From NCBI RefSeq assembly GCF_024112395.2, contig NZ_CP078013.2:868001-932000 (forward strand): a DNA stretch of 64,000 nucleotides. Direction: 5' to 3'. This document shows positions 19,116-28,240 of this stretch, piece after piece. The DNA comes from Pseudomonas pergaminensis. Its GTDB lineage: Bacteria > Pseudomonadota > Gammaproteobacteria > Pseudomonadales > Pseudomonadaceae. The translations under genes were made by a program, and so were the position numbers. A model generated the notes under the pieces. The model ran no database searches. It saw only the letters and a program-made list of their open reading frames with translations, and had not been told where the DNA came from. The stretch's first letter is position 1, and every line of letters starts with the position of its first letter.

Positions 19116-20553
19116 ACTCACCCCCTGCGGCCTGGCGCGAGGGCAGGCTGCGGAAGGCGGCCAGCGCACGTTCACGGGATTTTTTCAGGTCGACGATCGA
19201 GCGCGGGTAGTCAGCCACGCCGAACAAGCCGCCGGCGGCTTCGGGGTTGTGCACATCCTTTTTATTCAGCGCGGCCAGTTCCGGCAGCCAGTGCTTGATA
19301 AACACGCCTTCGGCGTCAAACTTCTCCGACTGACTCAACGGGCTGAAAATCCGGAAGTACGGCGCCGAGTCGGTGCCGGTGGATGAGCTCCACTGCCAGC
19401 CGCCATTGTTCGCCGCCAGGTCGCCGTCGATCAGGTGACGCATAAAGAAGCGCTCGCCTTCGCGCCAGTCGATCAGCAGGTTCTTGGTCAGAAACATCGC
19501 CACCACCATACGCAGGCGGTTATGCATCCAGCCGGTTTCCAGCAGTTGGCGCATGGCGGCATCGATAATCGGCAGGCCGGTGCGGGCTTCCTGCCAGGCA
19601 GCGAGGTCCTTGGGTGCGTTGCGCCAGGCCACGGCTTCGGTCTCGGGGCGGAACGCGCGGTGGCGCGATACCCTGGGGTAGCCCACCAGAATGTGCTTGT
19701 AGAACTCGCGCCACAGCAACTCGTTGATCCAGGTGATGGCGCCCATGTCGCCGCTTTCGAATTCGCCGCCATTGGTTTGCAGTGCGGCATGCAGGCACTG
19801 TCGCGGCGAAACCACGCCCGCCGCAAGGTAGGCGGAGAGCTGGCTGGTGCCGGGTTTGGCGGGGAAGTCGCGCTCGTCCTTGTAGTAACTGATTTGCTGA
19901 TCGGCAAAGGCATCGAGACGGCGACGGGCCTCGTCCTCACCCGCCGGCCACAGCGCCCGTAGGGCCTCGCTGGGCGGCTCGAAACCGTCGACTGCCGTGG
20001 GCACCGGATCGCTTTTGAGCGTGAGCACAGCCTGCGCTTTTGGCGCCGCGACCCTGCGGGGCAGGGCGCTGTGCAGGCGGGTGTAGCAGACCTTGCGAAA
20101 CTGGCTGAACACCTGGAAATACGTACCGGTTTTGGTCAGAACGCTGCCGGGCTGGAAGAACAGTTGGTCCAGGTAGCTGTGAAAGCTCACGCCTTGTGCT
20201 TCCAAGGCCTTGGCGACGGCCGCATCGCGACGGCTTTCGTGGATGCCGTATTCCTCGTTGACGTGCACCGACGCCACCGACAGCTCGTGGCACAGCTGGC
20301 TCAGCACGTCGGGCGCCTGATCCCAGGTGGCTGCGGTGCGGATCAGCAGGGGAATGTTCAGCTCGCCGAGCGTTTTGCTCAGCACCTGCAGGTTGCGCAG
20401 CCAGAAATCCACTTTGCACGGCGCATCGTCGTGGGCCAGCCACTGTTCGGGCGTGATCAGGTACACCGCCGCAATCGGGCCTCGCTGGCTTGCGGCGGCC
20501 AGGGCGGTGTTGTCGTGTAGGCGCAGGTCGGTGCGCAGCCAGATCAGATGCAT
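19108..20553 (-). CDS. phrB: Deoxyribodipyrimidine photo-lyase
   Basis: Repairs cyclobutane pyrimidine dimers with blue/near-UV light using FAD and an antenna chromophore. It has 481 residues, a class I CPD photolyase length. The N-terminal antenna domain starts HLIWLRTDLRLHDN. The C-terminal FAD domain has LSAYLAAGVVSPRQC, ELLWREFYKHI, TGLPIIDAAMRQL, GWMHNRLRM and the conserved NNGGWQWSSSTGTD. The start codon directly abuts the stop of the MerR-type regulator, so regulator and enzyme share a message. Confidence 0.96.
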   Translation of the reverse strand: MHLIWLRTDLRLHDNTALAAASQRGPIAAVYLITPEQWLAHDDAPCKVDFWLRNLQVLSKTLGELNIPLLIRTAATWDQAPDVLSQLCHELSVASVHVNEEYGIHESRRDAAVAKALEAQGVSFHSYLDQLFFQPGSVLTKTGTYFQVFSQFRKVCYTRLHSALPRRVAAPKAQAVLTLKSDPVPTAVDGFEPPSEALRALWPAGEDEARRRLDAFADQQISYYKDERDFPAKPGTSQLSAYLAAGVVSPRQCLHAALQTNGGEFESGDMGAITWINELLWREFYKHILVGYPRVSRHRAFRPETEAVAWRNAPKDLAAWQEARTGLPIIDAAMRQLLETGWMHNRLRMVVAMFLTKNLLIDWREGERFFMRHLIDGDLAANNGGWQWSSSTGTDSAPYFRIFSPLSQSEKFDAEGVFIKHWLPELAALNKKDVHNPEAAGGLFGVADYPRSIVDLKKSRERALAAFRSLPSRQAAGGEYE

Positions 20554-21483
20554 TTAAACGAGTCCACGCTGGATCAGTAGCTGGTGGGCCGACAACGGCT
20601 CTTCGGCGCTGAACAATTGAGGGATGTCACGGCTTAATACCGCCAACTCGGCCTGGTGGATGCATACCGTTGGTCCGACGATTAACGTAGGGCATTGGAT
20701 GCCGCTGAGAAGTTTGGCGAAAGCTGACAAGTGGAGGGCCTTGCTCGAATACAGCAGCACGGCGCGCGGTTGCAGGTGTTCCACCGCCAGGGCCAGTTCA
20801 GCGGCGGGCAGCGGCCAGTCGAAGATTTCTACCGGGCAGTCGGCACTGCTGGCCAGCCAGGCGCTGAGCCACAGGTGCGGCTCCAGCGGCAGGTCTGATT
20901 GATTCACCAGCAACAAGGGCGCGCCGTGTAACTGGCGGTTGTTGTGGTAGATGCGTGCACCGAATTTGCTGCGCAGCCAGGACATGAAAAACACCCGCTC
21001 CATCTGTGCGCCGAATTGGCCCTGCCAACGCTGTTCCAGCTCTTGGAGCAACGGCAGCAACAATTGCTCGCACAAGGTGCGCGGCGGGTACAGCGCCATG
21101 GCCTGGTTGAAGGCATCGTCGACCCGGCGCTCGGTCAATTCGCTGATGGCTTGCACCAGGTTCTGGCGCAGGGTGTGCCATTCATTTTCGCCGCCATCGG
21201 GAAGGGCTTGGGCGGAGTCGATCAGGCCCTTGACCTGGCTGACCGGCACGCCGCGATTGAGCCAAGTGAGAATGGTGTGGATACGTTGGACATGTTCGGC
21301 GCTGAACAGTCGATGACCCTTGGGCGTGCGCTGGGGCACGATCAGGCCGTAACGGCGTTCCCAGGCGCGCAGGGTCACGGCGTTGACGCCGGTCTGGCGC
21401 GCCACTTCGCGGATCGGCAGCCAACCGTCCTCGAGGGCTTGGGCGATGTCTTCGCCGGGTTCGTCTAGCAGGGCAGCTTTCAT
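20554..21483 (-). CDS. MerR-family regulator, LitR/CarH-like (class II, PplR type)
   Basis: A 309-residue regulator with an N-terminal MerR helix-turn-helix (IREVARQTGVNAVTLRAWER, residues 24-43, then the wing with PKGHRLFS) and a C-terminal domain resembling the B12-binding fold of LitR/CarH photoreceptors. The cobalamin signature W-x9-EH is degenerate: W153 is followed by E162-R163. No D-x-H-x-x-G is seen. This fits the class II LitR proteins of Pseudomonas (PplR of P. putida), which lack cobalamin binding and work with a separate blue-light (LOV) protein. It probably represses its own operon at the TTGTACA boxes at 22470-22544 (inference). Confidence 0.88.
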   Translation of the reverse strand: MKAALLDEPGEDIAQALEDGWLPIREVARQTGVNAVTLRAWERRYGLIVPQRTPKGHRLFSAEHVQRIHTILTWLNRGVPVSQVKGLIDSAQALPDGGENEWHTLRQNLVQAISELTERRVDDAFNQAMALYPPRTLCEQLLLPLLQELEQRWQGQFGAQMERVFFMSWLRSKFGARIYHNNRQLHGAPLLLVNQSDLPLEPHLWLSAWLASSADCPVEIFDWPLPAAELALAVEHLQPRAVLLYSSKALHLSAFAKLLSGIQCPTLIVGPTVCIHQAELAVLSRDIPQLFSAEEPLSAHQLLIQRGLV

Positions 21484-21486
21484 GGT

Positions 21487-22446
21487 CTAGATCGCATTTC
21501 GCAGGCTGAGGTTTTCCGGGTGCGGTTGCAGGTAGGCCTGCTGCGCGATATAGCGGTCCGGGTGTTGGCGAAAGTGGTGCTTGAGCAGGGTCATCGGCAC
21601 CACCAATGGCACGATGCCGTGGCGGTACTGGCCGATGACGGTTTGCATTTCCTGTTTGTCGTCGGCGCTTATGGCTTGCTTGAGGTAGCCACTGATGTGT
21701 TGCAGCACATTGGTGTGGGTGCCTCGGGTAGCGCATTTGGTCAGGCCGGTCATCAACTCACTGAAATAGCCACTGGCCAACTCATCCAGGTTGGCGCCCT
21801 TGGTCATGCTGCCCAGCAGGTGACCGAGGCTTTTGTAGTGCGCCGGGCTGTGGGCCATCAACAAGTATTTGTAGCGCGAATGAAAGGCCAGCAGGCGATG
21901 ACGGGTCAGGCCTTCGGCCAGCAGTTTTTGCCAGCTGGCGTACACGAATACGCGGGTCAGGAAGTTTTCACGCAGCACGGGGTCGTTCAGCCGACCGTCC
22001 TCTTCCACCGGCAGGTTGGGGTGGCGGGCACAAAAGGCCTGGGCGTAGATACCACGCCCGCCGCCGTCCACCGGAGTGCCGTTGTCGCGGTACACCTTGA
22101 CCCGCTCCAGGCCGCAGGACGGTGACTTCTGCATGAAGATGTACCCGCACAGGTCAGTTTGCTCTGCCGCCATCTGTTGGCCGTAATCGTCCAGAGGCTG
22201 GGTGACGTTCAACTCGCGGTGCACAGTGCCAACCGCTTGCGGGTTGGCAGGGTCGCCCACCAGGCGGATGGGTTCGCGCGGAATACCCAGGCCAATGGCG
22301 ACTTCGGGGCACAGTGGCACAAAGTCGAAATAGTCGGCGAGGGTCTGGCTGCACAGCAGGGATTGTTTATGGCCGCCGTTGAAGCGCACGTTCTCGCCCA
22401 ACAGGCAGGCGCTGATGGCGATCTTCGGTTTGGTGGTGCTGGACAT
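21487..22446 (-). CDS. YbgA-like protein (DUF523-DUF1722)
   Basis: A 319-residue two-domain protein. DUF523 (about 1-150) has the cysteines of ISACLLGENVRFNGGHK, FVPLCPEVAIG and KSPSCGLERVKVY. DUF1722 (about 190-310) contains LLAFHSRYKYLLMAHSP. This is the YbgA fusion commonly paired with photolyase genes. DUF523 may bind a metal or cluster through its cysteines; its activity is uncertain. It starts at ATG 22446 with AGAGGG upstream. It is the first gene of the nine-gene operon and lies directly behind the candidate LitR-controlled promoter. Confidence 0.9.
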   Translation of the reverse strand: MSSTTKPKIAISACLLGENVRFNGGHKQSLLCSQTLADYFDFVPLCPEVAIGLGIPREPIRLVGDPANPQAVGTVHRELNVTQPLDDYGQQMAAEQTDLCGYIFMQKSPSCGLERVKVYRDNGTPVDGGGRGIYAQAFCARHPNLPVEEDGRLNDPVLRENFLTRVFVYASWQKLLAEGLTRHRLLAFHSRYKYLLMAHSPAHYKSLGHLLGSMTKGANLDELASGYFSELMTGLTKCATRGTHTNVLQHISGYLKQAISADDKQEMQTVIGQYRHGIVPLVVPMTLLKHHFRQHPDRYIAQQAYLQPHPENLSLRNAI

Positions 22447-22469
22447 ACGCGAACCCTCTGCAAGATTCC

Positions 22470-22544
22470 TGTACAAGAATAGAATCTTGTACAACTAAAT
22501 CTCATCATAGGTTCGATGCTGTACAAGTCAAATTATTTGTACAA
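22470..22544 (-). promoter_or_regulatory. Operator array: four TTGTACA boxes in two 18-bp-spaced pairs
   Basis: On the minus strand TTGTACA occurs at 22538-22544, 22520-22526, 22488-22494 and 22470-22476. Within each pair the starts are 18 bases apart; the pairs are 32 bases apart. The second box touches the -35 element and the last two lie downstream of the -10. GTACA-containing repeats are the known target type of LitR/CarH regulators. Binding by the regulator at 20554 is inferred. Confidence 0.75.
22504..22531 (-). promoter_or_regulatory. Sigma-70-like promoter of the photolyase/lipid operon
   Basis: On the minus strand TTGACT (22526-22531) and TATGAT (22504-22509) are separated by 16 bases. 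The predicted start is near 22497, giving a leader of about 50 bases before the ATG at 22446. The -35 abuts a TTGTACA box, as expected for a repressed promoter. Confidence 0.7.
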
Positions 22545-22558
22545 GTTTTGCGCGCAGG

Positions 22559-23787
<1,229 letters not shown>

Positions 23788-23806
23788 CTACGCCGACACC
23801 AATAGC

Positions 23807-23831
23807 TGTACAATATTGTTTTTTGGTATAA
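23807..23831 (-). promoter_or_regulatory. Candidate second LitR-type operator upstream of the renalase operon
   Basis: On the minus strand TTATACC (23825-23831) and TTGTACA (23807-23813) start 18 bases apart, the same spacing as in the array at 22470-22544. One box is a 5-of-7 match. The divergent TIGR01777 gene at 23968 could share the region. Confidence 0.45.
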
Positions 23832-23967
23832 GTTTTGGCTTACCTGTTCTTAGGGCGTGGCCTATGGTTAAAGCAGAGGCTTAATCCAACGTTACGCCCG
23901 TTCAAATCGGTCCCTGCTTATAAAATAGACCAGTGATGGGCGGCGAACGTTACATGAGGAAGATCCC

Positions 23968-24867
23968 ATGCACATTTTGCTGACCGGCGGTACAGGCCTG
24001 ATCGGCCGTCAACTCTGCCAGCACTGGCTTGCCCAGGGCCATCGCTTGACGGTGTGGAGCCGTCATCCGGACCAGGTCGCCAAGCTGTGCGGCGAGCAGG
24101 TAGCGGGTGTTGCCAGCCTGCAAGAGGTTATCGGCCCGGTCGACGCGGTCATTAACCTTGCTGGCGCGCCCATCGCTGATCGCCCTTGGACCCACAAGCG
24201 CAAGGCGCTGTTGTGGAGCAGCCGCATCAGCCTGACTGAAACCCTGCTGGCATGGCTGGAAACCCTGGCGCAAAAACCAGCGGTGTTGGTTTCGGGCTCG
24301 GCGGTGGGCTGGTACGGCGACGGCGGCGAGCGCGAGTTGACTGAAGCCAGCGGCCCGGTGCAGGACGATTTCCCCAGCCAGTTGTGCATCGCCTGGGAAG
24401 AAACCGCCCAGCGCGCCGAAGCCCTGGGCATACGCGTGGTGCTGGTGCGTACCGGCCTGGTGCTGGCGGCGCAGGGCGGCTTTTTGTCGCGGCTGTTGTT
24501 GCCGTTCAAACTGGCGCTGGGCGGGCCTATCGGCAATGGTCGGCAGTGGATGCCGTGGGTGCATATCAAGGATCAAATCGCCCTGATTGATTTTCTTCTG
24601 CACAAGCCTGACGCCAGCGGTCCTTATAATGCCTGCGCGCCACACCCGGTGCGCAATCGCGAGTTTGCGAAAACCCTGGGCCAGGTGTTGCATCGCCCGG
24701 CGTTCATGCCGATGCCGGCCTTCGCGTTGAAGGTGGGCCTGGGCGAGTTGTCCGGCCTGTTGCTGGGTGGGCAGAAGGCGGTGCCCGAACGCTTGCTGGC
24801 CGCCGGTTTCACTTTCCAGTTCACTGAGTTGCGCGCGGCTCTGGACGACTTGTCCAGCCGCCTCTAG
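23968..24867 (+). CDS. TIGR01777 family NAD-dependent epimerase-like protein
   Basis: A 299-residue extended SDR. The N-terminal motif is [18 protein letters not shown], the central segment is [18 protein letters not shown], and a C-terminal DUF1731 domain is present ([34 protein letters not shown]). The substrate is unknown; the relatives YfcH and SDR39U1 are likewise uncharacterised. ATG 23968 has GAGGAAG upstream. It is 14 bases from hemH, so the two are likely an operon. Confidence 0.9.
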   Translation: MHILLTGGTGLIGRQLCQHWLAQGHRLTVWSRHPDQVAKLCGEQVAGVASLQEVIGPVDAVINLAGAPIADRPWTHKRKALLWSSRISLTETLLAWLETLAQKPAVLVSGSAVGWYGDGGERELTEASGPVQDDFPSQLCIAWEETAQRAEALGIRVVLVRTGLVLAAQGGFLSRLLLPFKLALGGPIGNGRQWMPWVHIKDQIALIDFLLHKPDASGPYNACAPHPVRNREFAKTLGQVLHRPAFMPMPAFALKVGLGELSGLLLGGQKAVPERLLAAGFTFQFTELRAALDDLSSRL

Positions 24868-24881
24868 AGATAGGATGTTGC

Positions 24882-25907
24882 ATGACGGATCACGCGTTGT
24901 TACTGGTCAACCTCGGCTCGCCAAAGTCCACGTCGGTGGCCGATGTGCGCAGCTACCTTAATCAGTTCCTGATGGACCCTTATGTGATCGACCTGCCGTG
25001 GCCGGTGCGGCGTCTGCTGGTGTCGTTGATCCTGATCAAGCGTCCCGAGCAGTCGGCCCACGCCTACGCCTCGATCTGGTGGGACGAAGGCTCGCCGCTG
25101 GTGGTGCTCAGTCGCCGCCTGCAACAGCAGATGACTGCGCAGTGGACCCAAGGCCCGGTGGAATTGGCGATGCGCTACGGCGAGCCGTCGATTGAAAGCG
25201 TGCTGACCCGCCTCGCCACCCAGGGCATCCGTAAAGTCACACTGGCGCCGCTGTACCCGCAGTTCGCCGACAGCACTGTGACCACGGTGATTGAAGAGGC
25301 CAAGCGGGTTGTACGTGATAAGAAGCTGAGCGTGCAGTTCTCGATCTTGCCGCCGTTCTACGACCAGCCGGAATACCTCGACGCGCTCGCGGCGAGTGTC
25401 CGCTCCTATGTGGAGCAGGATTACGATCACCTGCTGCTGAGTTTCCACGGCCTGCCAGAGCGTCATCTGACCAAGCTCGACCCGACAGGCCAGCATTGCT
25501 TCAAGGATGCCGACTGCTGCAAGAACGCCTCGCCTGAGGTGTTGAAAACCTGCTACCGCGCGCAATGTTTCAGCGTCGCCCGCGATTTTGCTGAACGACT
25601 GGGCTTGCCGGAAGATAAATGGTCGGTGGCGTTCCAGTCACGCCTGGGCCGCGCCAAATGGATCGAACCCTACACCGAGGCGCGCCTGGAAGCCCTGGCT
25701 AAGCAAGGCGTGAAAAAGCTGCTGGTGATGTGCCCGGCGTTTGTCGCCGACTGCATCGAGACGCTGGAGGAAATCGGCGATCGTGGGCTCGAGCAGTTCC
25801 GCGAGGCTGGGGGGGAAGAGTTGGTATTGGTGCCGTGCCTGAATGATGACCCGCAGTGGGCGAAGGCGTTGAATACCTTGTGCGAGCGCGCGCCGACAAC
25901 GCTCTAA
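24882..25907 (+). CDS. hemH: Ferrochelatase
   Basis: Inserts Fe2+ into protoporphyrin IX, the last step of protohaem synthesis. It has 341 residues. The conserved N-terminal LLLVNLGSP, the metal/porphyrin-binding [12 protein letters not shown] (His in FHG), and the C-terminal [15 protein letters not shown] with its conserved Glu are all present. Porphyrins are photosensitisers, so its position next to a photolyase/light-response cluster is suggestive, but the gene faces the other way and may be independently controlled. Confidence 0.97.
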   Translation: MTDHALLLVNLGSPKSTSVADVRSYLNQFLMDPYVIDLPWPVRRLLVSLILIKRPEQSAHAYASIWWDEGSPLVVLSRRLQQQMTAQWTQGPVELAMRYGEPSIESVLTRLATQGIRKVTLAPLYPQFADSTVTTVIEEAKRVVRDKKLSVQFSILPPFYDQPEYLDALAASVRSYVEQDYDHLLLSFHGLPERHLTKLDPTGQHCFKDADCCKNASPEVLKTCYRAQCFSVARDFAERLGLPEDKWSVAFQSRLGRAKWIEPYTEARLEALAKQGVKKLLVMCPAFVADCIETLEEIGDRGLEQFREAGGEELVLVPCLNDDPQWAKALNTLCERAPTTL

Positions 25908-25929
25908 CCGAACCAAGTGAAGATCAACC

Positions 25930-26018
25930 TGTGGGAGCGGGCTTGCTCGCGAATGCGGTGGATCAGTCAAGTAATCAGTGACTGAAACACCGCATTCGCG
26001 AGCAAGCCCGCTCCCACA
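25930..26018 (+). repeat. REPIN, GCGGGCTTGCTCGC type
   Basis: An inverted pair of REP units (TGTGGGAGCGGGCTTGCTCG ... reverse complement) with a spacer of about 30 bases. It lies between the convergent hemH and TonB receptor genes. Confidence 0.92.
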
Positions 26019-26031
26019 GTTTTTTACCGCA

Positions 26032-28128
26032 TTACAGGTTGAGGGTCAGGCTGACCGTGAAGTTACGCGGTTCACCGGGGTTGATCCAATAGTTGCTGTA
26101 CGACCGCTCGTAGTACTTCTCATCGAACAGGTTGTTGAGGTTCAGCCCCACAGTGACGTTGTCCGTAGCCTTGTAATGGGCCAGCAGATCAACGGTGTGG
26201 TAGGCCGGCAGCTCAAAACCCGTGCCGGCCTCACCGGAGCGATCACCCACATAGGTAAACGCCGCACCCAGGTCTGAGCCGCGCAATGCGCCGTTCTGGA
26301 ATTCATACACCCCCAACAGGCTGCCGCTGCGCTTGGCCACGCCAAGGATCCGGCTGCCAGCAGGGATGGCCTTATTGCCCTTGGTCACTTCGGCGTCGAT
26401 GTAGGCAAACGCGCCAATCACCCGCACGGCATCGGTCACTTGCCCGGTCAGTTGCAGGTCCAGGCCCTGGCTACGGGCTTTGCCCGCTGCACGGTTGAGA
26501 TTGGTGGCCGGGTCGAGGGTGAGCACGTTTTCCTTTTCGATATGAAATGCCGCCAGTGTCGCGCTGAGGCGGTCGTCGAACAGCTCGCTCTTGATTCCGA
26601 CTTCGTAGCCCACGCCTTCTTCGGGCTTGAAGGATTTGTTGTTGGCGTCCAGGCCGCTATTGGGCTTGAACGACGTTGAGGCATTGGCGAACACCCCGAC
26701 TTGCGGTGTGAGCTGATAGAGCAGGCCGGCGCGCTGGGTAAGGGCGTCGTGGGTCTGCTTGCTCTTGGCGTGGTTGCGGGTGAAATCGTCGAGGCTTTGC
26801 TCGACATGCTCGAAACGCGCGCCGACCATGCCGCGCAGACGGTCGGTGAAGAGGATCTGGTCCTGCAGGTTCAGCGCTTGGCTTTTGGTCTGTTCGAAGA
26901 AGTCAGTGCCGGAGCGCGCGCCGTTGGGTTTGGGTTGGCCGTAGACCGGGTTGTAGATGTCGATGGGGTAGCGGCTACCGCCAATCGCAGTGACGCGTTC
27001 TTTCTTGCGGTAGTCCTCGTATTCGGTACCGATCAGCAACTCGTGCTGCCAACTGCCGATATCGAACATTCCCCGCAGTTCAAGCTGGGTGATGCTGTCG
27101 TGCCAGCCCGTGGAGCGTTCGCGGTAGCGGCGGTCTATGGTGTGGCCGTCGGCATTCAGCGCGCGGTTTTCCGAGGCGTCGCCCCACAGGCTGCCTTGCT
27201 TGTAGTGGCTGGCCAGACGCAGTTTCCAGGCGTCGTTGAGGTGGTGTTCGAGGGTCGCCTGAATGCGGTTGTTGTGGTTGTCGATATCGCCATCGTTGGG
27301 TTCGCCGAGGAAGGTGGAGCGGGATACGCCGCTGGCGTCGACAATGCCGCGGTCGAAGGTGGAGCTGTGGCGCACGAACTCGCTTTCCACCAACAGGCTG
27401 GTGTCCGGGTCCAGTTGCCAACTGAACGAAGGCGCGACGAATACCCGCTTGCTTTGCACGTGGTCGCGGAAGCTGTGGTTGTCTTCTACCGCCAGGTTGA
27501 CCCGAGTCAGCACCTTGCCTTCGCTGTCCAGCGGGGTGTTGACGTCAATGGCCGTGCGATAACGGTCCCAACTGCCGGCGCTGGTTTGCAGGGTGGTGAA
27601 GGCTTTAGGCTGGGGCTTCTTGGTGACGATATTCACCGTGCCGCCAGGATCGCCACGGCCATACAGGCTGGCGGCGGGGCCCTTGAGCACTTCGATGCGT
27701 TCGATATTCGCCGCGTCCGGTGTGCTCGGGTACCCGCGATTGGCGCTGAAGCCATCCTGATAGAACTCCGACGTGGTAAAACCGCGCACGCTGTATTCGT
27801 AGAGTGTCAGTCCGCCAAAGTTATTCTGCTTGGACACGCCGCCGGCAAACTCCAGGGCGCGCTCCACGTTGCTGCTGCCCAGGTCTTTGAGCACCGTGGC
27901 GGGAATCACGCTGATGGACTGTGGGATATCACGAAGGGCGGTGTCGGTTTTGGTTGCGCTGGCAGAGCGGGTGGCGCGGTAGCCCTTCACCGGAGAGGTC
28001 GCGGACTCATAAGCGTCGGTGGTGACGCTGATGGTGTCGAGTTCCAGGGTGTTTTCTTCGGCGAAGGCGGGGTCGAGCAGTAAACCCAAGGCCAGGCCAG
28101 CCAAGGGGGCGGTTCTTCGAGACGGCAT
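26032..28128 (-). CDS. TonB-dependent siderophore receptor
   Basis: An outer-membrane receptor for ferric siderophores, energised by TonB. The 698-residue precursor has a signal peptide ending near LLLDPAFA. A plug domain follows (RDIPQSISVIPATVLKDLG, YSVRGF, RIEVLKGPAASLYGRGDPGGTVNIVTKKP), then the 22-strand barrel ending in NFTVSLTLNL with a C-terminal Leu. There is no N-terminal secretin/STN signalling domain, so it is not a transducer, and no sigma/anti-sigma pair is next to it. The ligand is not predictable. ATG 28128 is preferred to an in-frame TTG at 28143. Confidence 0.93.
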   Translation of the reverse strand: MPSRRTAPLAGLALGLLLDPAFAEENTLELDTISVTTDAYESATSPVKGYRATRSASATKTDTALRDIPQSISVIPATVLKDLGSSNVERALEFAGGVSKQNNFGGLTLYEYSVRGFTTSEFYQDGFSANRGYPSTPDAANIERIEVLKGPAASLYGRGDPGGTVNIVTKKPQPKAFTTLQTSAGSWDRYRTAIDVNTPLDSEGKVLTRVNLAVEDNHSFRDHVQSKRVFVAPSFSWQLDPDTSLLVESEFVRHSSTFDRGIVDASGVSRSTFLGEPNDGDIDNHNNRIQATLEHHLNDAWKLRLASHYKQGSLWGDASENRALNADGHTIDRRYRERSTGWHDSITQLELRGMFDIGSWQHELLIGTEYEDYRKKERVTAIGGSRYPIDIYNPVYGQPKPNGARSGTDFFEQTKSQALNLQDQILFTDRLRGMVGARFEHVEQSLDDFTRNHAKSKQTHDALTQRAGLLYQLTPQVGVFANASTSFKPNSGLDANNKSFKPEEGVGYEVGIKSELFDDRLSATLAAFHIEKENVLTLDPATNLNRAAGKARSQGLDLQLTGQVTDAVRVIGAFAYIDAEVTKGNKAIPAGSRILGVAKRSGSLLGVYEFQNGALRGSDLGAAFTYVGDRSGEAGTGFELPAYHTVDLLAHYKATDNVTVGLNLNNLFDEKYYERSYSNYWINPGEPRNFTVSLTLNL

Positions 28129-28170
28129 GATAGAGCGTTCCAATAACGATATTGAAACAATATAACATGA

Positions 28171-28189
28171 CCAATGAGAATGAATTGCT
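28171..28189 (-). promoter_or_regulatory. Candidate Fur box upstream of the TonB receptor
   Basis: On the plus strand this stretch contains AATGAGAAT, identical to the core of the Pseudomonas Fur consensus; the second half (GAATTGC) is degenerate. It lies about 45 bases upstream of the receptor start, in an AT-rich zone with a likely -10 region. Iron control is therefore likely but not proven. Confidence 0.55.
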
Positions 28190-28240
28190 TTGAAATATCA
28201 GCTTACAGATGCCCGCGTACGAGCACCTGTGTGCGAGGGG

